This document shows positions 62,447 through 64,000 of a DNA stretch of 64,000 nt, in pieces. The DNA lies in assembly GCA_965214205.1 (NCBI GenBank), contig OZ243941.1, positions 2,259,308 to 2,323,307 on the forward strand. Reading direction: 5' to 3'. A program made the translations under genes and the position numbers. The DNA comes from G963663315 sp965214205 (GTDB lineage: Bacteria; Pseudomonadota; Gammaproteobacteria; Arenicellales; Poriferihabitantaceae). The notes under the pieces were generated by a model. The model had not been told where the DNA came from. It searched no databases and worked only from the letters and a program-made list of their open reading frames with translations. Each line of letters starts with the position of its first letter. The stretch's first letter is position 1.

Positions 62447-63232
62447 ATGAAATCAAACCGAATCAAGTCCGACCGATGGTCGCAAATCAAGTGGCGCGGG
62501 GTGGCTTCGGTTGTCTCCTTTTTTGTTCTCTGGTACCTGCTGGTTGTCGCTGAAGTGGCCGGCTTTGCCGAGCTGCCGACTCCGGTGGAGACGCTGGCCA
62601 CATTTCTGGCCGAGTATCTGACTGATTCCGCATACTGGCATTCCTGGCTGATCAGTTTCCAGCGTGTGGCCATCGGATTTTTAATTGCACAGATCCTGGG
62701 GATTCCGCTGGGGCTGGTATTCGGCGCCAGTGAAAAATTCAGAGACCTGTTCTTTCCGGTATTTGAATTACTGCGCCCCATTCCACCATTGGCCTGGGTT
62801 CCGATCTCGATTCTGTTCTGGCCGACCAACGAGTCCAGTATCGTATTCATCACTTTCATCGGCGCGTTCTTTGTCATCGTGATCAATGTATATGATGGGG
62901 TCGGCAGGATCCAGAACGAACATATCTGGCTGGCGCGGTCTCTTGGGGCGTCGAAAATGGACGTGTTTCGCCGCATCATGCTGCCGTCGGTCATTCCCTC
63001 GATCGCGGTCGGCATGACTCTGGGAATCGCGATTACCTGGAATGTAGTGATCGCGGCGGAAATGATCGCGAGCGACAGCGGATTGGGGAGAATGACCTGG
63101 GAAGGCTACGTCAGCTCGACACCCGAGGTGGTCCTGATCGGTATGATCAGCATCGGTCTGGCCGGGTACCTGTCCACCATCACCGTAGACTGGATCGAGA
63201 GAAAAATGATGCCGTGGGAGGAGAACCGTTAA
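62447..63232 (+). CDS. ABC transporter permease, copy 2
   Basis: This is a 261-residue six-helix permease with ELLRPIPPLAWVPISIL and the EAA loop LARSLGASKMDVFRRIMLPSVIP. It is clearly homologous to copy 1 (60752), so the cassette looks like a duplicated permease-ATPase unit whose products may pair as a heterodimer. Confidence 0.91.
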   Translation: MKSNRIKSDRWSQIKWRGVASVVSFFVLWYLLVVAEVAGFAELPTPVETLATFLAEYLTDSAYWHSWLISFQRVAIGFLIAQILGIPLGLVFGASEKFRDLFFPVFELLRPIPPLAWVPISILFWPTNESSIVFITFIGAFFVIVINVYDGVGRIQNEHIWLARSLGASKMDVFRRIMLPSVIPSIAVGMTLGIAITWNVVIAAEMIASDSGLGRMTWEGYVSSTPEVVLIGMISIGLAGYLSTITVDWIERKMMPWEENR

Positions 63233-63234
63233 AT

Positions 63235-64000
63235 ATGACCAAAGGCCACATCAGCATTCGGGATATCGACAAGGGCTTTTTGAATCAGTCCGGCAAGCCG
63301 ATCAATGTCATACAAAACTGTTCGGTTGAATTCGCGCCGGGTATGCTCAATGTGATCATGGGAACCTCCGGATGCGGAAAATCGACGCTGGCTTATCTAC
63401 TCGCCGGTTACCTGAAAGCGGATCGCGGGACGATGGAGATTGATGGAAAACCGATTACCGGTCCCGATTCGGACCGCATCATGGTATTCCAGGAAACGGC
63501 CCTCTGGCCGTGGATGACAGTAACGGACAACGTCATATTCGGCCCGCTGGTTCGCAGTGAGATTCCCAAACGGCAGGCGAAAATCAAGGCCGCCGAGCTG
63601 CTGGACCGGTTCGGCCTGACCGATTTCAAGGACAAATACCCGAATCAGTTGTCCGGAGGCATGAAGCGGCGGGCGGAAATTGCCCAGGCATTGATCAACA
63701 GTCCGGATATCATGATCCTGGATGAGCCGTTTCGCGGCCTGGATGTGATGACCCGTGAAATACTGCAGGAATACTATCTGAAACTGTTCGAGGACACCGG
63801 GCTGTCCACCCTGTTTATCACTTCCGAGCTGGAAGAGGCCCTGTTCCTGGCCGACCGCATCTACGTGATGGATGAGGCCCCGGACAATATAACCAAAGTC
63901 ATTGATATCGACTTGCCGAGGCCCAGAACGATTGACGTTCTGACTACCAGCCGGTATCTGGCGCTGAAAGAGGAGGCGATGAACTGGCTGTACGCCGGAA
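63235..64000 (+). CDS. ABC transporter ATPase, copy 2 (3' end cut by window)
   Basis: The first 255 codons are present. Walker A is GTSGCGKST, Q-loop VFQETALWPW, signature LSGGMKRR, Walker B IMILDEP, and the switch region is TSELEEA with Ser in place of the usual switch His (TSE against THD in copy 1). Losing that His would weaken one ATP site, as in asymmetric heterodimeric ABC importers. The gene runs beyond 64000, and a substrate-binding protein may lie further on. Confidence 0.9.
   Translation, partial: MTKGHISIRDIDKGFLNQSGKPINVIQNCSVEFAPGMLNVIMGTSGCGKSTLAYLLAGYLKADRGTMEIDGKPITGPDSDRIMVFQETALWPWMTVTDNVIFGPLVRSEIPKRQAKIKAAELLDRFGLTDFKDKYPNQLSGGMKRRAEIAQALINSPDIMILDEPFRGLDVMTREILQEYYLKLFEDTGLSTLFITSELEEALFLADRIYVMDEAPDNITKVIDIDLPRPRTIDVLTTSRYLALKEEAMNWLYAG

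Noticed and set aside
62047..63015. A 322-codon minus-strand frame over ABC genes
   Set aside because: It crosses the ATPase-permease boundary antisense to clear ABC motifs, so it is a shadow.

Overview
The window looks like one chromosomal segment of a gammaproteobacterium. Supporting gene orders are dnaG-rpoD followed by a CAU tRNA, leuS-lptE-holA-proA, engB next to a cytochrome c4, nrdR-ribD-ribE-ribBA-ribH-nusB-pgpA, and yajC-secD-secF. DMSP cleavage genes, TRAP and ABC importers and several Rieske oxygenases suggest a marine or host-associated heterotroph; this lifestyle reading is inference. No IS element, phage, rRNA or CRISPR array was seen. No stretch above about 300 bases lacks a gene.

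Layout. 1-10013 is a sugar-acid catabolism locus. A TRAP importer (dctMQP, minus strand) diverges from a GntR regulator across an AT-only perfect palindrome. Downstream lie a mandelate-racemase-type dehydratase, two dehydrogenases, KDPG aldolase, KDG kinase, an APH-fold kinase and a divergent enolase paralogue. 10048-24133 holds nnrS and housekeeping genes. 24157-27652 holds an HDAC-like amidohydrolase, dut, rpmG, rpmB, folK, folB and plsY. 27681-30022 holds dddP and acuI, a DMSP lyase and an acryloyl-CoA reductase. 30050-38305 holds riboflavin, nusB, nrdR and Sec genes.

38505-48771 is the most unusual part, a probable sterol or oxidised-triterpenoid locus. On the minus strand an operon encodes a 3-beta-HSD-type SDR, a Rieske oxygenase, and a single 1156-residue protein. 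That protein joins a squalene-epoxidase-like flavoprotein to an oxidosqualene cyclase carrying DCTAE. It is followed by a P450 with an N-terminal GPP34 (GOLPH3-like) domain. A two-halved RND/MMPL exporter converges on this operon. The SDR/Rieske pair recalls the bacterial sterol C-4 demethylase pair SdmB/SdmA, and the RND protein recalls the sterol transporter BstA. The proposed flow is: squalene made elsewhere, epoxidation and cyclisation by one polypeptide, oxidative tailoring by the Rieske, SDR and P450 enzymes, then export.

48911-60549 holds hflD, an S9 peptidase, a DUF192 protein, a Rieske / GloA / glutamine-synthetase-like / solute-binding-protein set, mlaA, apaH, an M18 aminopeptidase and a cytochrome c5. 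60752-64000 is a permease-ATPase-permease-ATPase import cassette that runs off the window end. All functions are read from sequence motifs and recalled family knowledge; no search was run.
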